Part shown: positions 7,968-17,231 of the stretch, one piece after another
Layout: the number at the start of each line of letters is the position of its first letter
How positions within the stretch are numbered: position 1 is the first letter of the stretch
Assembly (NCBI RefSeq): GCF_003390865.1
Contig: NZ_QMEJ01000002.1
Coordinates: 372,001 to 436,000 of the forward strand
Length of the DNA: 64,000 nt
Source: Tropicimonas sp. IMCC34011
GTDB lineage: Bacteria; Pseudomonadota; Alphaproteobacteria; Rhodobacterales; Rhodobacteraceae
Direction: 5' to 3'
Program-made: the position numbers and the translations under genes
The notes under the pieces: generated by a model
What the model was told of the DNA's origin: nothing
Seen by the model: only the letters and a program-made list of their open reading frames with translations
Databases searched by the model: none

Positions 7968-9131
7968 CTAACCAGCAAGGGGCGGCAGGCCCGGAATATT
8001 GAGCAGGGCGCCGCCCGCCTCGCCCGACTCCGAGCTTTGAGTCGCGCCCCCATCGCCGTCGCCGAGATCGGACATTGGTTCAACGTCAGGCACCGGCATC
8101 CGGAGGGCCCCGTGCGGGTCCATCGCCGCGAGCGGTGGAGCGGGCGCGGGCCGCGAATCGGGGCCGGGATGCGGGCCCGGCATCGCCTCGAAGGCAGGCC
8201 CCGCGGGGGCCTCATCCGTCACCGGAGGCGTGCCATCGGCCGGACCGAGGCGAAGGGCACGGAGGCCGTGGATCTGTCCCAGACAGCCGCGCCGGATCGC
8301 CCCCGCCTCCCCCGCCACGAGTTCCACCTCGCCAAGCGCCGCGACCGGGATCGGCAGCACGTCCCCCACGGCGAGCCGGCCGGCCTCGGACAGGCGCATC
8401 GGCAAGCGGCAGAGGATCGCATCGAGGGGAACGTCGGCCTCCAAAACGTTCTGGCGCAGGCGATCCCCCCAGCTGTCCCCCGCATCCTCGTCCCCACCGC
8501 CGGGCGAGGTGCTGACAGGACCGCGGCCGATGGCGGGTACGAACAGGCGCAGCTCCCCCGTGCGGCCGGTGCCGACGCCGAGAGACATCTTCAGCGTAAT
8601 GCTGCGGTACTCCGTCTCTTCGAGCATCAGGCCGAGGGGACGGATTTCGGGCAGATGGGACGAGTACCCCCAGCCGGCAGCCCATCGCGCCTCCTCCCGC
8701 CCGGCGAGCATCGCGCCCATTCCCGAGAGGGCGCCGTCGATCAGGTCGGCAAGGAGCGCAGCATCGGTCCGCGTGGGCCGGCGAGGCTGCGGCGCGACGC
8801 GCCCGAGTTCGCTCGTCATCTGCATCTCGATGGCGGCGCCGAACAGAGCCTGGTCGAGACTGATCACCCCTTGCGCCCCGTCGAACCCGTCGAGAAGCGC
8901 GAGAAGGCCGTCCTCGGGCAGCAGTTCGAGCAGTTCCGGCAGGCTCGCACGGGCCGTTTCTACGCCGGAGACCTGCAGGACGAGGCCGATCTCATCGTCG
9001 GCCACCTTCGACAGCGCGTGCGACAGAGCGCGTTCCGGCGTGGGCACGCGGCCACCGGGATCCGTCCGCCGGGACGTATCAGCCATGCGCCGAAGGACGG
9101 CTGTTTCGCTCTTGTCGTCTCGGTCGGACAC
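7968..9131 (-). CDS. FliM/FliN-family (SpoA domain) protein
   Basis: The 387-residue product contains a C-terminal SpoA (FliN/FliM C-terminal) domain at about 235-300: VPLDAILCRLPMRLSEAGRL, GDVLPIPVA and a closing GLRALRL strand. The N-terminal 200 residues resemble a divergent FliM middle domain. A proline-, aspartate- and glycine-rich tail of about 80 residues follows, which standard FliM lacks. The frame starts with GTG at 9131. FliM/FliN form the flagellar C-ring and bind CheY-P, but no other flagellar gene lies in the window. It may be a paralogous switch protein rather than the primary FliM. Confidence 0.75.
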   Translation of the reverse strand: MSDRDDKSETAVLRRMADTSRRTDPGGRVPTPERALSHALSKVADDEIGLVLQVSGVETARASLPELLELLPEDGLLALLDGFDGAQGVISLDQALFGAAIEMQMTSELGRVAPQPRRPTRTDAALLADLIDGALSGMGAMLAGREEARWAAGWGYSSHLPEIRPLGLMLEETEYRSITLKMSLGVGTGRTGELRLFVPAIGRGPVSTSPGGGDEDAGDSWGDRLRQNVLEADVPLDAILCRLPMRLSEAGRLAVGDVLPIPVAALGEVELVAGEAGAIRRGCLGQIHGLRALRLGPADGTPPVTDEAPAGPAFEAMPGPHPGPDSRPAPAPPLAAMDPHGALRMPVPDVEPMSDLGDGDGGATQSSESGEAGGALLNIPGLPPLAG

Positions 9132-9211
9132 CGCCCCAAGCCTCGCCTGTCCAGAAGCCCGTTTCGGGGCCGCACATCCCGGGGTCTAGCCGATCGCGGG
9201 TAAGCGGGACG

Positions 9212-11938
9212 TTAACGCGCGCCGGAAACCGCGCGTCCTCCTCCCGCCGCGTCGTCATTCGGTCGCGTCAGGCCGCGCGGAAGCATAACGCGGAACGCGC
9301 CACCCTCCCGCTCCGGCAGATAGGCGATCCGGCCGCCGAGACGGTGGGCGATCTCCCGGCAGATGGCGAGGCCGAGCCCTGCCCCGCCGGCGGCACCGGG
9401 CTCCCCGAGGCGGGAGAACTTCTCGAAGACGATGTCCCGCGCACCGGGCGGAATTCCGGGGCCGTTGTCGATCACGTCGGCGCGGATCGTCTCGGCATCG
9501 GCGACGACCTCCACGCTCAGGACCGGAGAGGCGGCGTCGCAATACTTGTAGGCATTGCCGATGAGATTGATGAACACCTGCGTCAGGCGGTCGGCATCGG
9601 TGACGAGGGAGACCGCCTCAGCGTCCCTGTCCCGCCGCACCTCGACACGCGTCGCACCGGGCACGGCGGAGGCGGCGTCCACCGCGCGGTCGATCAGATC
9701 CACGAGACGCACCTCGGCGAGGTTGAGCGAGACCTGCGCGTTCTCCAGCACGGAGAGGTCCAGAAGATCGTCGAGCAGGCGCGTCAGACGGATGGCCTCG
9801 TCGTGGACGATCCCCGCATAGCGCTCCCGCTCCCCGACGGTCAGCCCGTGATCGCGCAAGATCTCGGAAAAGGCACGGATCGAGGTCATGGGCGTGCGAA
9901 GCTCGTGGCTGATCTGGCTGAGAAAGGCGTCCTTCTGCGCGCTGATCGCGGTGAGCTTGGCATTGCTTTCGCGCAGGGCCTTCGCGGTGCGGCGAAGTTC
10001 GTCGGACTGGGCCTCGAGACGGCTCGAATACTCCATGATCTGCTGCGCTTCGTCGGCCACGCGCAGAAGGTCCTCCACCTGCACCGCGGCGGAGCCGGTG
10101 ATCTGCGCGACCATGGCATGGGCGGTGGCGGCGCCGACGGAGCCCGAGAGCTCGCGTTCCAGTCGGCCGAGGAACTCCGGGGTCGTGTCGGGAAGGCCGT
10201 CCGCCTTACCTTGGCTCCGCGCCTCCTCGGCGAAGAGGGCGCGGGCCTCCGAGGGGCCGAGAATGCGCTGCGCCATCGTCAAAAGGTCTTCTGCCTCTGC
10301 AGAGCCGTGGCTCCAGCCGCGGGCGCCGAGCGTGCGCTCGAACACGTTGACCATCTGGGCGCCCTGAAGCCGCTCGAGGGGGCTCGGAAAGCTCGCGAGC
10401 GAGACAACGCAGAAGACGCCGACATTCAGCAGCATCGACCAGACGAGCGCATGGATGACCGGGTCCAGCCCCACGATGCCGAACAGCGCCTGCGGGCGGA
10501 GCCAGTGGAGCCCGGCGGGGCCATCCGCGAGGACACCGGCGGAGATCAGCCCCTCCGGCCCGAAGCTCGGCAGGAAGAGCGCATAGACCCAGACGGCGAA
10601 ACCGATCCCGAGCCCGGCCGCGGCGCCGGTGCGCGTCGCCCCGCGCCAGAAGAGCCCCCCCATGAGAGCCGGAAGGACCTGTGCGACACCGACGAAGGAG
10701 ATGAGGCCGATGGACGCCAATGCCTCCGAACCACCGGACATTCGGTAGTACAGATACCCGAGGAGCAGCACCCCCGCGATCGAGAGGCGCCGCGCACGAA
10801 GGACAGCGGCGCGCACGTCCCCCGACATGGTCGCCCCCGCCGGGCGCCGGGCGAGATAGAGCGGCATGACGATGTGGTTCGAGACCATGGTGGACAGCGC
10901 AATCGCCGCGACGATGACCATGGACGTGGCCGAGGAGAAGCCGCCGAGAAAGGCGAGCGTCGCGAGGGCACCCTGCCCTTCGGCGAGCGGCAGCGTCAGT
11001 ACGAAGAGGTCCGGGTTCGCGCCGTCCGGCAGCCGCTCCAGTCCCATCGCTGCGATTGGCAGCACGAAGAGCGAGATCAGCATCAGGTAGAGCGGGAAGG
11101 CCCAGCCGGCGATCGCGAGGTGGGCTTCGTCGGCATTCTCGACCACCATGACCTGAAACATGCGTGGCAGGCAGAGGATCGCGGCGGCGGAGGTGAAGGT
11201 CAGCCCTGCCCAACGGCCGCCGGCCAGCTCCCATCCGGGATGGGCGGCGGCGTCGATCCGCGCCAGCGTCTGCGAGAGGCCACCGCCGATCCCCCAGACG
11301 ACGAAGATGCCGAGGGCGATCAGCGCCACGAGCTTGACGACGGCCTCCACAGCGATGGCCATGACGACGCCCGGATGCCGCTCGTTCGCATCGAGGTTGC
11401 GCGTGCCGAAGAGAATCGTGAAGGCGGCGAGCCCCGCCGCGACCCAGAGCCCCGTGGCGGTGGGATCCGCCGCCACCCAGCCCGTCGTTCCGGGCAGCGC
11501 GAAGACCCCGAGGGAGAGGGCGACGGACTGCAGCTGGAGCGCGATGTAGGGCGTGGTGCCGAGCACTGCGAGGAGCGTGACCATGACGCCGAGAAGCGTC
11601 GACTTGCCGTAGCGGGAGGAGATCAGATCCGCGATGGAGGTGATCCGCTGCGTCCGTCCCACCCGCACGAGCTTGCGCAGGATGAGCCACCAGCCGGCGA
11701 AGACGAGGGTCGGCCCGAGATAGATCGTCAGGTATTCGAGGCCGGACCGCGCCGCGTATCCGACCGCGCCGTAGAACGTCCACGCGGTGCAATAGACCGA
11801 CAGGGAAAGGGTGTAGACCAGCGGCGAGGACAGCCAGCGGCCCTGCCCCCGCTGGGCCCGGCGATCCGCCAGGAATGCGATGAGAAAGAGCGCGGCGACA
11901 TAGACCAGCGCGATGGCGAGGAGGAGGTTGAAGGGCAT
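9212..11938 (-). CDS. Sodium:solute symporter-histidine kinase fusion (CbrA/CrbS type)
   Basis: The 908-residue protein joins an SSS (PutP-like) transporter of about 13 membrane helices (about 1-520) to a STAC-like linker (about 525-610), a coiled coil and a kinase core. The H box ISHELRTPMTSIRAFSEIL places the phospho-accepting His at 678. The N box NLIGNAYKY and the G boxes DNGPGIPPG and GAGLGLAIC follow. Family members CbrA and CrbS sense or couple to small metabolites; CrbS controls acetate utilisation, including acs, in Vibrio and Pseudomonas. It is the last gene of a leftward group with a small membrane protein and a receiver, so that receiver is the likely partner. Confidence 0.9.
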   Translation of the reverse strand: MPFNLLLAIALVYVAALFLIAFLADRRAQRGQGRWLSSPLVYTLSLSVYCTAWTFYGAVGYAARSGLEYLTIYLGPTLVFAGWWLILRKLVRVGRTQRITSIADLISSRYGKSTLLGVMVTLLAVLGTTPYIALQLQSVALSLGVFALPGTTGWVAADPTATGLWVAAGLAAFTILFGTRNLDANERHPGVVMAIAVEAVVKLVALIALGIFVVWGIGGGLSQTLARIDAAAHPGWELAGGRWAGLTFTSAAAILCLPRMFQVMVVENADEAHLAIAGWAFPLYLMLISLFVLPIAAMGLERLPDGANPDLFVLTLPLAEGQGALATLAFLGGFSSATSMVIVAAIALSTMVSNHIVMPLYLARRPAGATMSGDVRAAVLRARRLSIAGVLLLGYLYYRMSGGSEALASIGLISFVGVAQVLPALMGGLFWRGATRTGAAAGLGIGFAVWVYALFLPSFGPEGLISAGVLADGPAGLHWLRPQALFGIVGLDPVIHALVWSMLLNVGVFCVVSLASFPSPLERLQGAQMVNVFERTLGARGWSHGSAEAEDLLTMAQRILGPSEARALFAEEARSQGKADGLPDTTPEFLGRLERELSGSVGAATAHAMVAQITGSAAVQVEDLLRVADEAQQIMEYSSRLEAQSDELRRTAKALRESNAKLTAISAQKDAFLSQISHELRTPMTSIRAFSEILRDHGLTVGERERYAGIVHDEAIRLTRLLDDLLDLSVLENAQVSLNLAEVRLVDLIDRAVDAASAVPGATRVEVRRDRDAEAVSLVTDADRLTQVFINLIGNAYKYCDAASPVLSVEVVADAETIRADVIDNGPGIPPGARDIVFEKFSRLGEPGAAGGAGLGLAICREIAHRLGGRIAYLPEREGGAFRVMLPRGLTRPNDDAAGGGRAVSGAR

Positions 11939-11951
11939 GGCCCCTTTTGCC

Positions 11952-12257
11952 TTACGGCTCGCGCGCGCGCGGCGGCTCCGCCCGCGGCACGGTGAGGTAG
12001 CGGGACAGGATGGCCGCCCCGGCGATCAAGAGGACCCAGACGGCGAAGACGTAGATCGCGTCCGTCGCCGGACCCGGCCCGCTCTCCGCGCCCCCCGAAT
12101 GCCATAGCAGCGGCAGGATCAGCAGAATCGCACCGGCGACGGGCAGGATGCGCGCGGCATCCATGAGCCGCCGGCGGCGATAGGAGCCGCGCTCGAGAAA
12201 GAGCGCGCGCCGCTCACCGGCGGGCGTCTCCCCTGCGGGCGTCTCCTCGGCGTTCAT
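11952..12257 (-). CDS. Small membrane protein between receiver and symporter-kinase genes
   Basis: A 101-residue protein with a charged N-terminus carrying the duplicated phrase ETPAG and a basic RRRRL segment, two hydrophobic helices (about 36-51 and 68-86) and a proline/arginine-rich tail. It overlaps the receiver gene by four bases (ATGA) and ends 13 bases before the symporter-kinase, so the three are translated from one message. Position suggests an accessory subunit of the sensor, but I know no characterised homologue. Confidence 0.7.
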   Translation of the reverse strand: MNAEETPAGETPAGERRALFLERGSYRRRRLMDAARILPVAGAILLILPLLWHSGGAESGPGPATDAIYVFAVWVLLIAGAAILSRYLTVPRAEPPRAREP

Positions 12258-12631
12258 CCCTGCGCACCGGCGTAGAGATCCGACAGGCTCTGCAGGATCT
12301 CGGCATTGGCGAACGGCTTGGTCATGAACCGGGTGGCGCCCGCCTCTTCGGCCATGGCGCGGTCGCGATCCTGCCCCTTGGCGGTCAGAACGAGGATCGG
12401 CAGTTTCGCCGATGTCCCGTCCGCCCTGAGACTGCGCAGGATGTCGAAGCCCGAGCGGCCGGGCAGCATCACGTCGAGCACGAGCACGTCAGGTGCGGCC
12501 CGTGCCACGGCCTCGACCGCCGTTGTCCCGTCCGAATGGGTGAGCACGGTCCACCCGTCGCGGGACAGGATGAAGCGGATGGCCTCGAGGATGTTCGGCT
12601 CGTCCTCGACGAGCAGGACACGCTTGTCCAT
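12254..12631 (-). CDS. Single-domain response regulator (receiver only)
   Basis: A 125-residue CheY-like receiver beginning MDKRVLLVEDEPNILEAI. The acidic pocket (Glu9, Asp10), phospho-acceptor Asp53 in VLDVMLPGRSG, the conserved T83 region (VLTAKG) and Lys105 in MTKPF are all present, so it should be phosphorylatable. There is no output domain, unlike CrbR or CbrB. Start ATG 12631 is preceded by GGAGGG. It overlaps the small membrane gene and leads to the symporter-kinase, its probable phosphodonor. Output must come through protein-protein contact or an onward phosphorelay. Confidence 0.88.
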   Translation of the reverse strand: MDKRVLLVEDEPNILEAIRFILSRDGWTVLTHSDGTTAVEAVARAAPDVLVLDVMLPGRSGFDILRSLRADGTSAKLPILVLTAKGQDRDRAMAEEAGATRFMTKPFANAEILQSLSDLYAGAQG

Positions 12632-12881
12632 TTTGGGTGGCCCTCCCCCGGCCGCCGCGCGCGGAACCGCGTGGTCGGCCTCCCCACCGGACCACACGCG
12701 CGGCGTGCATCTTGGCCCGCCGCCGACGACTTGTCAAAACGCCGTGAGGCGCGGGTCAGGCTCCGGGAAAGCGGGCCGTGACCACGGGCGGGACTGCAAC
12801 CGGCGGAAGGGGACGCCCCGTGCCGGGATCGCCCCCTCCGGCGCGAGGTTCGCCCCGACGCACCGCGCGCCGGCGCGGCCC

Positions 12882-14351
12882 CTACCAGACCGCCTTGCGG
12901 CTCAGGAGCGGGCGAAGCTCGCCCGGAAAGTCGATGGCGTCCGGCCGTCCGCGGGTGACGGCGCTGACGCCGACGAACAGAAGGGTCGAGGCCGCGATGA
13001 CACTGCCGCAGAGCACCGGATCGAAGACCGAGATCCCTGCACCCAGCGCCATCCACAGAGCGAGGGCAGCACCACCGACGAGGGAGGCCAGCGCCCCGGC
13101 CGCCGTTCCGCCCCGCCAGAAGAAGGCGCCGACGATGGCGGGCACAGAGACGATGAGCCCGGCCGCCGAGAGAGCCGCGAGCTGATCCACGATGCTTGCC
13201 TGCTGCACAGCGAATATCGCGGCGAAGACGATGACGAGGACGACCACCAGCCGGCCGACGAAGACCTGCCGCGCATCCTGCGTCTCCCGCCCCGCGAGAT
13301 CCCGAGCGACCATCGCGCCGAGCGTCAGGGCGATGGAATCGAGGGTGGAGACCGCCGCTGACAGGATGCCGATGATCAGGAGGAGCGATACCCAGACCGG
13401 CACCGCGCCGGAGGCCAGAAGCGCAGGCGTCGCCTCGGAGCTGTTTTCCAGATCGGGCGTCAGGATCAGCGCGGCGAAGCCCCAGACGACGGAGATCAGA
13501 GTGAAAAGAAGACCGAAGCCGAGCACCCAGAGGATCATGGACCGCATCGCGGGAAGGTCGCGCACCGCGAACAGGCGCTGGCTGACCTGCGGGTTCGACA
13601 GCGGGAAGAAGAACCACGGGACGGAGAGGGCGAGGAAGGTCGGCAGGGACCAGAGGCCGGGCCCGGGAACGCCAAGCCAGGCCGCCCGTTCCTCCATCAA
13701 CCTTTCGGCGAAGGCCCCCGGCCCCCCGATCGCCGCGACCACGAAGCCGACGGCGAGAAGCGCCGCGACCATCATCACCGCGGCCTGACCCGCATCCGTC
13801 CACGCGACAGAGCGCAGGCCCGCGACGAGCGTCCAGAAGATCGCCAGGATCGCGCCGACGGCCACCGCAAGGGGAAGCGTGATCGCGCCCCCGGTGACGC
13901 CGGACAGCAGAAGTCCGATGCCGGCCATCTGCGTCGTGCAATAGGGCATGAGGAACAGCAGCGAGACCACGGCGGTCGCCCGCGTGACGCTCCGCGAGCC
14001 GTACCGTCTCCCCAGCATCTCCGCCGGCGTCACGAAACCCCAGGTCTGCGAGGCGAGCCAGTAGCGCGGCCCGAAGACCACGAGGAGCGACAGGCCCGAG
14101 AAGTAGATCAGCTCGAAGCCGAGCGCGCCGACCCCGCCCCTGTAAGTCAGTCCCGTCAGGACGACGAGCATGAAGGCCGAATAGGTCGTCGCGGCATAGC
14201 TGAGGCCGGAAACCGCCCCGCCGATGGCGCGTCCGCCGAGATAGTAGTCGACGGCGCTGCCGGTATTGCCGCGGGATGCGGCGAAGGCGACCGCGAAGCC
14301 GATGAGGGCGAAGGCGCCGATGGCGCCCCAGACGAGAATGGGAGAGATCAT
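12882..14351 (-). CDS. Sodium:solute symporter (SSS family)
   Basis: The 489-residue protein has about 13 membrane helices and SSS hallmarks, including an N-terminal DYYLGGRAIGGAVSGLSYAA segment and the helix-8 region ILSAAVSTLDSIALTLGAMV, whose Ser residues coordinate Na+ in homologues. It resembles monocarboxylate or acetate permeases (ActP/MctP/PutP group), but the substrate cannot be read from sequence. It starts one base after a 59-residue membrane protein gene, an arrangement seen for SSS carriers that have a small companion. The receiver gene begins 250 bases downstream on the same strand. Confidence 0.88.
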   Translation of the reverse strand: MISPILVWGAIGAFALIGFAVAFAASRGNTGSAVDYYLGGRAIGGAVSGLSYAATTYSAFMLVVLTGLTYRGGVGALGFELIYFSGLSLLVVFGPRYWLASQTWGFVTPAEMLGRRYGSRSVTRATAVVSLLFLMPYCTTQMAGIGLLLSGVTGGAITLPLAVAVGAILAIFWTLVAGLRSVAWTDAGQAAVMMVAALLAVGFVVAAIGGPGAFAERLMEERAAWLGVPGPGLWSLPTFLALSVPWFFFPLSNPQVSQRLFAVRDLPAMRSMILWVLGFGLLFTLISVVWGFAALILTPDLENSSEATPALLASGAVPVWVSLLLIIGILSAAVSTLDSIALTLGAMVARDLAGRETQDARQVFVGRLVVVLVIVFAAIFAVQQASIVDQLAALSAAGLIVSVPAIVGAFFWRGGTAAGALASLVGGAALALWMALGAGISVFDPVLCGSVIAASTLLFVGVSAVTRGRPDAIDFPGELRPLLSRKAVW

Positions 14352-14352
14352 G

Positions 14353-14532
14353 TCAGTGGCGCCATCCGGAAATACCGACGAGAATGGCCCCGATCACGGC
14401 GAGAGCGAAAAGGCTCCAGAAAATCAGCACCGCGAAAGATGGCTCGCCCCCTGAAAGCAGGCCGTACGGCACCGCGATTCCCATAAGAATGAGCAGACCG
14501 GTCCCGGCCAGCCACCCGCGAAATGCGCCCAT
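14353..14532 (-). CDS. Tiny two-helix membrane protein, symporter companion
   Basis: 59 residues, from ATG 14532 with GGGGAG six bases upstream. Two hydrophobic segments (about 8-24 and 31-55) are separated by a short SGGEPSF turn. The stop codon lies immediately before the symporter start, so translation is probably coupled. Small proteins with this topology (for example DUF3311/DUF997 types) accompany SSS carriers; I infer the same role here from position and topology, not from a recognised motif. Confidence 0.65.
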   Translation of the reverse strand: MGAFRGWLAGTGLLILMGIAVPYGLLSGGEPSFAVLIFWSLFALAVIGAILVGISGWRH

Positions 14533-14765
14533 GACGCTCCCCTTGTCCCTCGGCGGCGCCGCTCCGGGCGCCAAGCCCCGGGTCCTTCACGGCTAATTCA
14601 CCCAAGGTCAAGCCGCCGGGCCGGTAATTTCGCGGAGGCGACGCCTTTTCGCTAGATTCCCGACGACAAAGGAAATTCTTCGACGAGCCCCCCGCCGCGT
14701 GCTCCCTGCCCACTGGCCCGGACCTTGACGTCATGAATGGAGCGCTACAACAAAAGGCACAGCTG

Positions 14766-14798
14766 AAACCGATTAACTCTCGGTTTTGCAAAGCAAAA
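14766..14798 (+). promoter_or_regulatory. Two overlapping inverted repeats ahead of amino-acid binding protein gene
   Basis: AAACCGA-N7-TCGGTTT (14766-14786) overlaps TTTTGC-AAA-GCAAAA (14784-14798), ending 11 bases before the start codon. The second contains TTTGCAAA, the core reported for ScfR/RamB-type regulators, and a ScfR-type gene lies at 17265-18557. Either element could be an operator or a leader hairpin. Confidence 0.4.
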
Positions 14799-14809
14799 AG
14801 GGAGACAAA

Positions 14810-15670
14810 ATGTCTTTTCCGACCAAAACCGCCACCCTCGTGGGGTCCATCAGCGCCGCTCTCGTCATGGGCGGCACGGCCTTTGCGCAGGACATGGAAA
14901 CGGCCTCCGTCGCGACGGATCCGAGTTTCGTTCCGTTTGAAATGATGGACGAGGAAACCGGCGAGATGACCGGTTTCGACATGCAAATGATCCGCGAACT
15001 GGCCGACCGTGCCGGCTTCGAGGTCGACATCAACACGATGGATTTCAACGGGATCATTCCCGCGGTCCAGACCGGCAGTGTCGACATCGCGATTGCGGGG
15101 ATCACGATTACCGACGAGCGCGCGGAAATCGTCGATTTCTCCGATCCGTATTACGACAGCGGTCTGCAAATGCTCGTCTCCGCCAACAATGACGAGGTCC
15201 AGACCATCGAGGATCTCGAGGGCATGACCATCGGGACCAAGATCGGCTCCACGAGCTACGATTACCTCACCGAGGAATTCGGAGATTCGGCCACGATCAC
15301 GCCCTACCCGGGCTCGGGCGACATGTATCTCGCCCTGATGGGTGGCAGCGTCGACGCGGTCTTCTACGATGCGCCGAACGTGAGCTACTTTGCCAAGACC
15401 CGCGGCGAAGGCCGCGTGAAGGTCGTCGGTCCGCTCTATGAAGGCCAGCAATACGGTATCGCCTTCGCCAAGGGCAGCGAGCTCGTCGCTCCGGTGAACG
15501 AGGCGCTCGCCGAAATGCGCGAGGACGGCACCTACGACGAGATCTACGCCGAGTGGTTCGGCAGCGCTCCGTCCGATGACGACGCCGCCACCTCTACCGA
15601 CGCCGAGACTGAAGACATGGACGCCGAGGCCGGCGACATGGAGGAAGACGGCGCCGAGAGCGAAGATTGA
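14810..15670 (+). CDS. Amino-acid ABC transporter substrate-binding protein (GlnH/HisJ type) with acidic tail
   Basis: A 286-residue periplasmic binding protein (SBP family 3). A Sec signal peptide ends near AFA-QD (about residue 25). Domain hallmarks include [18 protein letters not shown], the ligand-binding [16 protein letters not shown] segment, and [13 protein letters not shown]. Start ATG 14810 has GGGAG before it. The last 33 residues are almost entirely Asp, Glu, Ala, Ser, Thr and Met, an acidic extension not usual in the family. It is the first gene of an SBP-permease-ATPase operon with a terminator after it. The substrate is probably a polar amino acid. Confidence 0.9.
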   Translation: MSFPTKTATLVGSISAALVMGGTAFAQDMETASVATDPSFVPFEMMDEETGEMTGFDMQMIRELADRAGFEVDINTMDFNGIIPAVQTGSVDIAIAGITITDERAEIVDFSDPYYDSGLQMLVSANNDEVQTIEDLEGMTIGTKIGSTSYDYLTEEFGDSATITPYPGSGDMYLALMGGSVDAVFYDAPNVSYFAKTRGEGRVKVVGPLYEGQQYGIAFAKGSELVAPVNEALAEMREDGTYDEIYAEWFGSAPSDDDAATSTDAETEDMDAEAGDMEEDGAESED

Positions 15671-15719
15671 TCCGCATCGGGGCAGCGCTTGCAGGCGCGG
15701 CCCCCGCGTGAATAATTGG

Positions 15720-15759
15720 CCTCTCCGGAGAGCTACGGCGCTCCGGGGAGGTTTTTTTT
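15720..15759 (+). terminator. Strong terminator/attenuator between binding-protein and permease genes
   Basis: CCTCTCCGGAG pairs with CTCCGGGGAGG (11 bp, one G-U) around a 10-base loop, followed by eight T. It should release most transcripts after the binding-protein gene and stabilise its mRNA, while read-through supplies the permease and ATPase. Confidence 0.88.
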
Positions 15760-15789
15760 GACAACGTCGATCGCAGACGGAGCCCGGTC

Positions 15790-16461
15790 TTGGATTCAAA
15801 TTTCGATTTCAACTGGGAGGCCGCCTTCCAGTCCATTCCCTATCTTCTCAAGGGCATACCCTTCACCCTGATGATTTCCTTCGGCGGGCTCGCCATCGGC
15901 TTCGTCATCGGGATGATCTTCGGGCTCATGCGTCTGAGCCGCGCCGGCTGGCTGCGCTGGCCTGCGATCGCGTATATCGAGATCTTCCGCGGCACGCCCG
16001 TGCTCGTGCAGGTCCTGTTCATCTTCTACGGCCTGCCGCAGCTTCTGGGCGGTCCGATCAATGCCGTCGTCGCCGGGATCGCGGCCATTGCGGTCAATTC
16101 CGGCGCCTACATCTCCGAGATCGTGCGGGGCGGCGTTCAGTCGATCGAGCGTGGACAGCGGGAGGCGGGCCTGTCCCTCGGCCTGTCCAGGACGCAGACG
16201 TTCCGATACATCATCTGGCCGCAGGGTTTCCGGCGCATGATCCCCTCCCTCGGCAACCAAGGCATCATCAGCATCAAGGACACCTCCCTCTTCGCCGTCA
16301 TCGGCGTGGGCGAGCTCGTTCGGCAGGGTCAGATCTACATCGCGACGACGTTCCGCGCGCTGGAGGTCTACCTGATGGTTGCCCTTCTCTATCTGGCGAT
16401 CACGCTCACGCTATCGCTTCTCCTGAGACTTCTGGAACGCAAGGGGCTCGTCGGACAATGA
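15790..16461 (+). CDS. Amino-acid ABC transporter permease (GlnP/HisM type)
   Basis: A 223-residue inner-membrane permease with about five hydrophobic segments, the ArtM/GlnP-like [20 protein letters not shown] stretch and the EAA-type loop [20 protein letters not shown]. The apparent start is TTG at 15790, with GGAG seven bases upstream and no suitable ATG nearby, implying modest initiation. It overlaps the ATPase gene by four bases. It acts as a homodimer with that ATPase and the binding protein encoded upstream. Confidence 0.92.
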   Translation: MDSNFDFNWEAAFQSIPYLLKGIPFTLMISFGGLAIGFVIGMIFGLMRLSRAGWLRWPAIAYIEIFRGTPVLVQVLFIFYGLPQLLGGPINAVVAGIAAIAVNSGAYISEIVRGGVQSIERGQREAGLSLGLSRTQTFRYIIWPQGFRRMIPSLGNQGIISIKDTSLFAVIGVGELVRQGQIYIATTFRALEVYLMVALLYLAITLTLSLLLRLLERKGLVGQ

Positions 16462-17231
16462 GCGATCGTACCGTGGACAGCACCGCCACCCCCATCGTTA
16501 AGATGGAGAAGCTGAACAAGAACTTCGGCTCGCTGCACGTTCTCAAGGACGTCGATCTGTCGGTCACGCCCGGCGAGGTCGTGGTGATCATCGGCGCCAG
16601 CGGCTCCGGCAAGTCGACCCTGATCCGCTGCATCAACGGGCTCGAGGAGTTCCAGAGCGGTTCGCTCGAGGTTGACGGCCGGAGGCTGGAACCCGACGGA
16701 CGCGCGTCCAAGGCGCTGCAGCAGATCCGCACCGAGGTCGGCATGGTGTTCCAGCAGTTCAACCTCTTTCCCCACCTCACCGTCCGGGACAACGTGACCC
16801 TCGCCCCGCGCAAGGTCCGCAACGCAAGTACCGCCGAGGCGCGCAGGACCGCCGATCGGCTGCTCGACCGGGTCGGCATCGCCAATCAGGCGGAGAAATA
16901 CCCCTCGCAGCTTTCGGGCGGACAGCAGCAGCGCGTCGCGCTCGCGCGCGCGCTTGCGATGGAGCCGCGCCTCATGCTGTTCGACGAGCCGACGTCGGCG
17001 CTCGACCCCGAGATGATCGGTGAGGTGTTGGACGCCATGCGCGAGCTGGCCCGCGAAGGCATGACCATGGTCATCGTCACCCACGAGATGACGTTCGCCC
17101 GCGAGGTGGCGGACCGGGTGATCTACATCCACCAGGGCGAGATCGTCGAAGAGGGAGCGCCCGAGCAGGTGTTCGACGATCCGCAGCACGAGCGGACCCA
17201 GAGCTTCCTGTCCCGCGTCCTGACCCATTGA
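16458..17231 (+). CDS. Amino-acid ABC transporter ATP-binding protein (GlnQ type)
   Basis: The 257-residue ATPase has Walker [10 protein letters not shown] (about 46-54), Q-loop [12 protein letters not shown], signature [15 protein letters not shown], Walker [14 protein letters not shown] and the H-loop VTHEM. These are full PAAT-family (polar amino acid) features. The N-terminus is about ten residues longer than typical GlnQ. It is the last gene of the operon; its stop codon forms part of a hairpin shared with the convergent regulator gene. Confidence 0.94.
   Translation: MSDRTVDSTATPIVKMEKLNKNFGSLHVLKDVDLSVTPGEVVVIIGASGSGKSTLIRCINGLEEFQSGSLEVDGRRLEPDGRASKALQQIRTEVGMVFQQFNLFPHLTVRDNVTLAPRKVRNASTAEARRTADRLLDRVGIANQAEKYPSQLSGGQQQRVALARALAMEPRLMLFDEPTSALDPEMIGEVLDAMRELAREGMTMVIVTHEMTFAREVADRVIYIHQGEIVEEGAPEQVFDDPQHERTQSFLSRVLTH

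Noticed and set aside
9344-11995. 883-codon open frame antisense to the symporter-kinase
   Set aside because: No recognisable motif and extreme Arg/Glu/Gly bias; it mirrors codon bias of the real gene.
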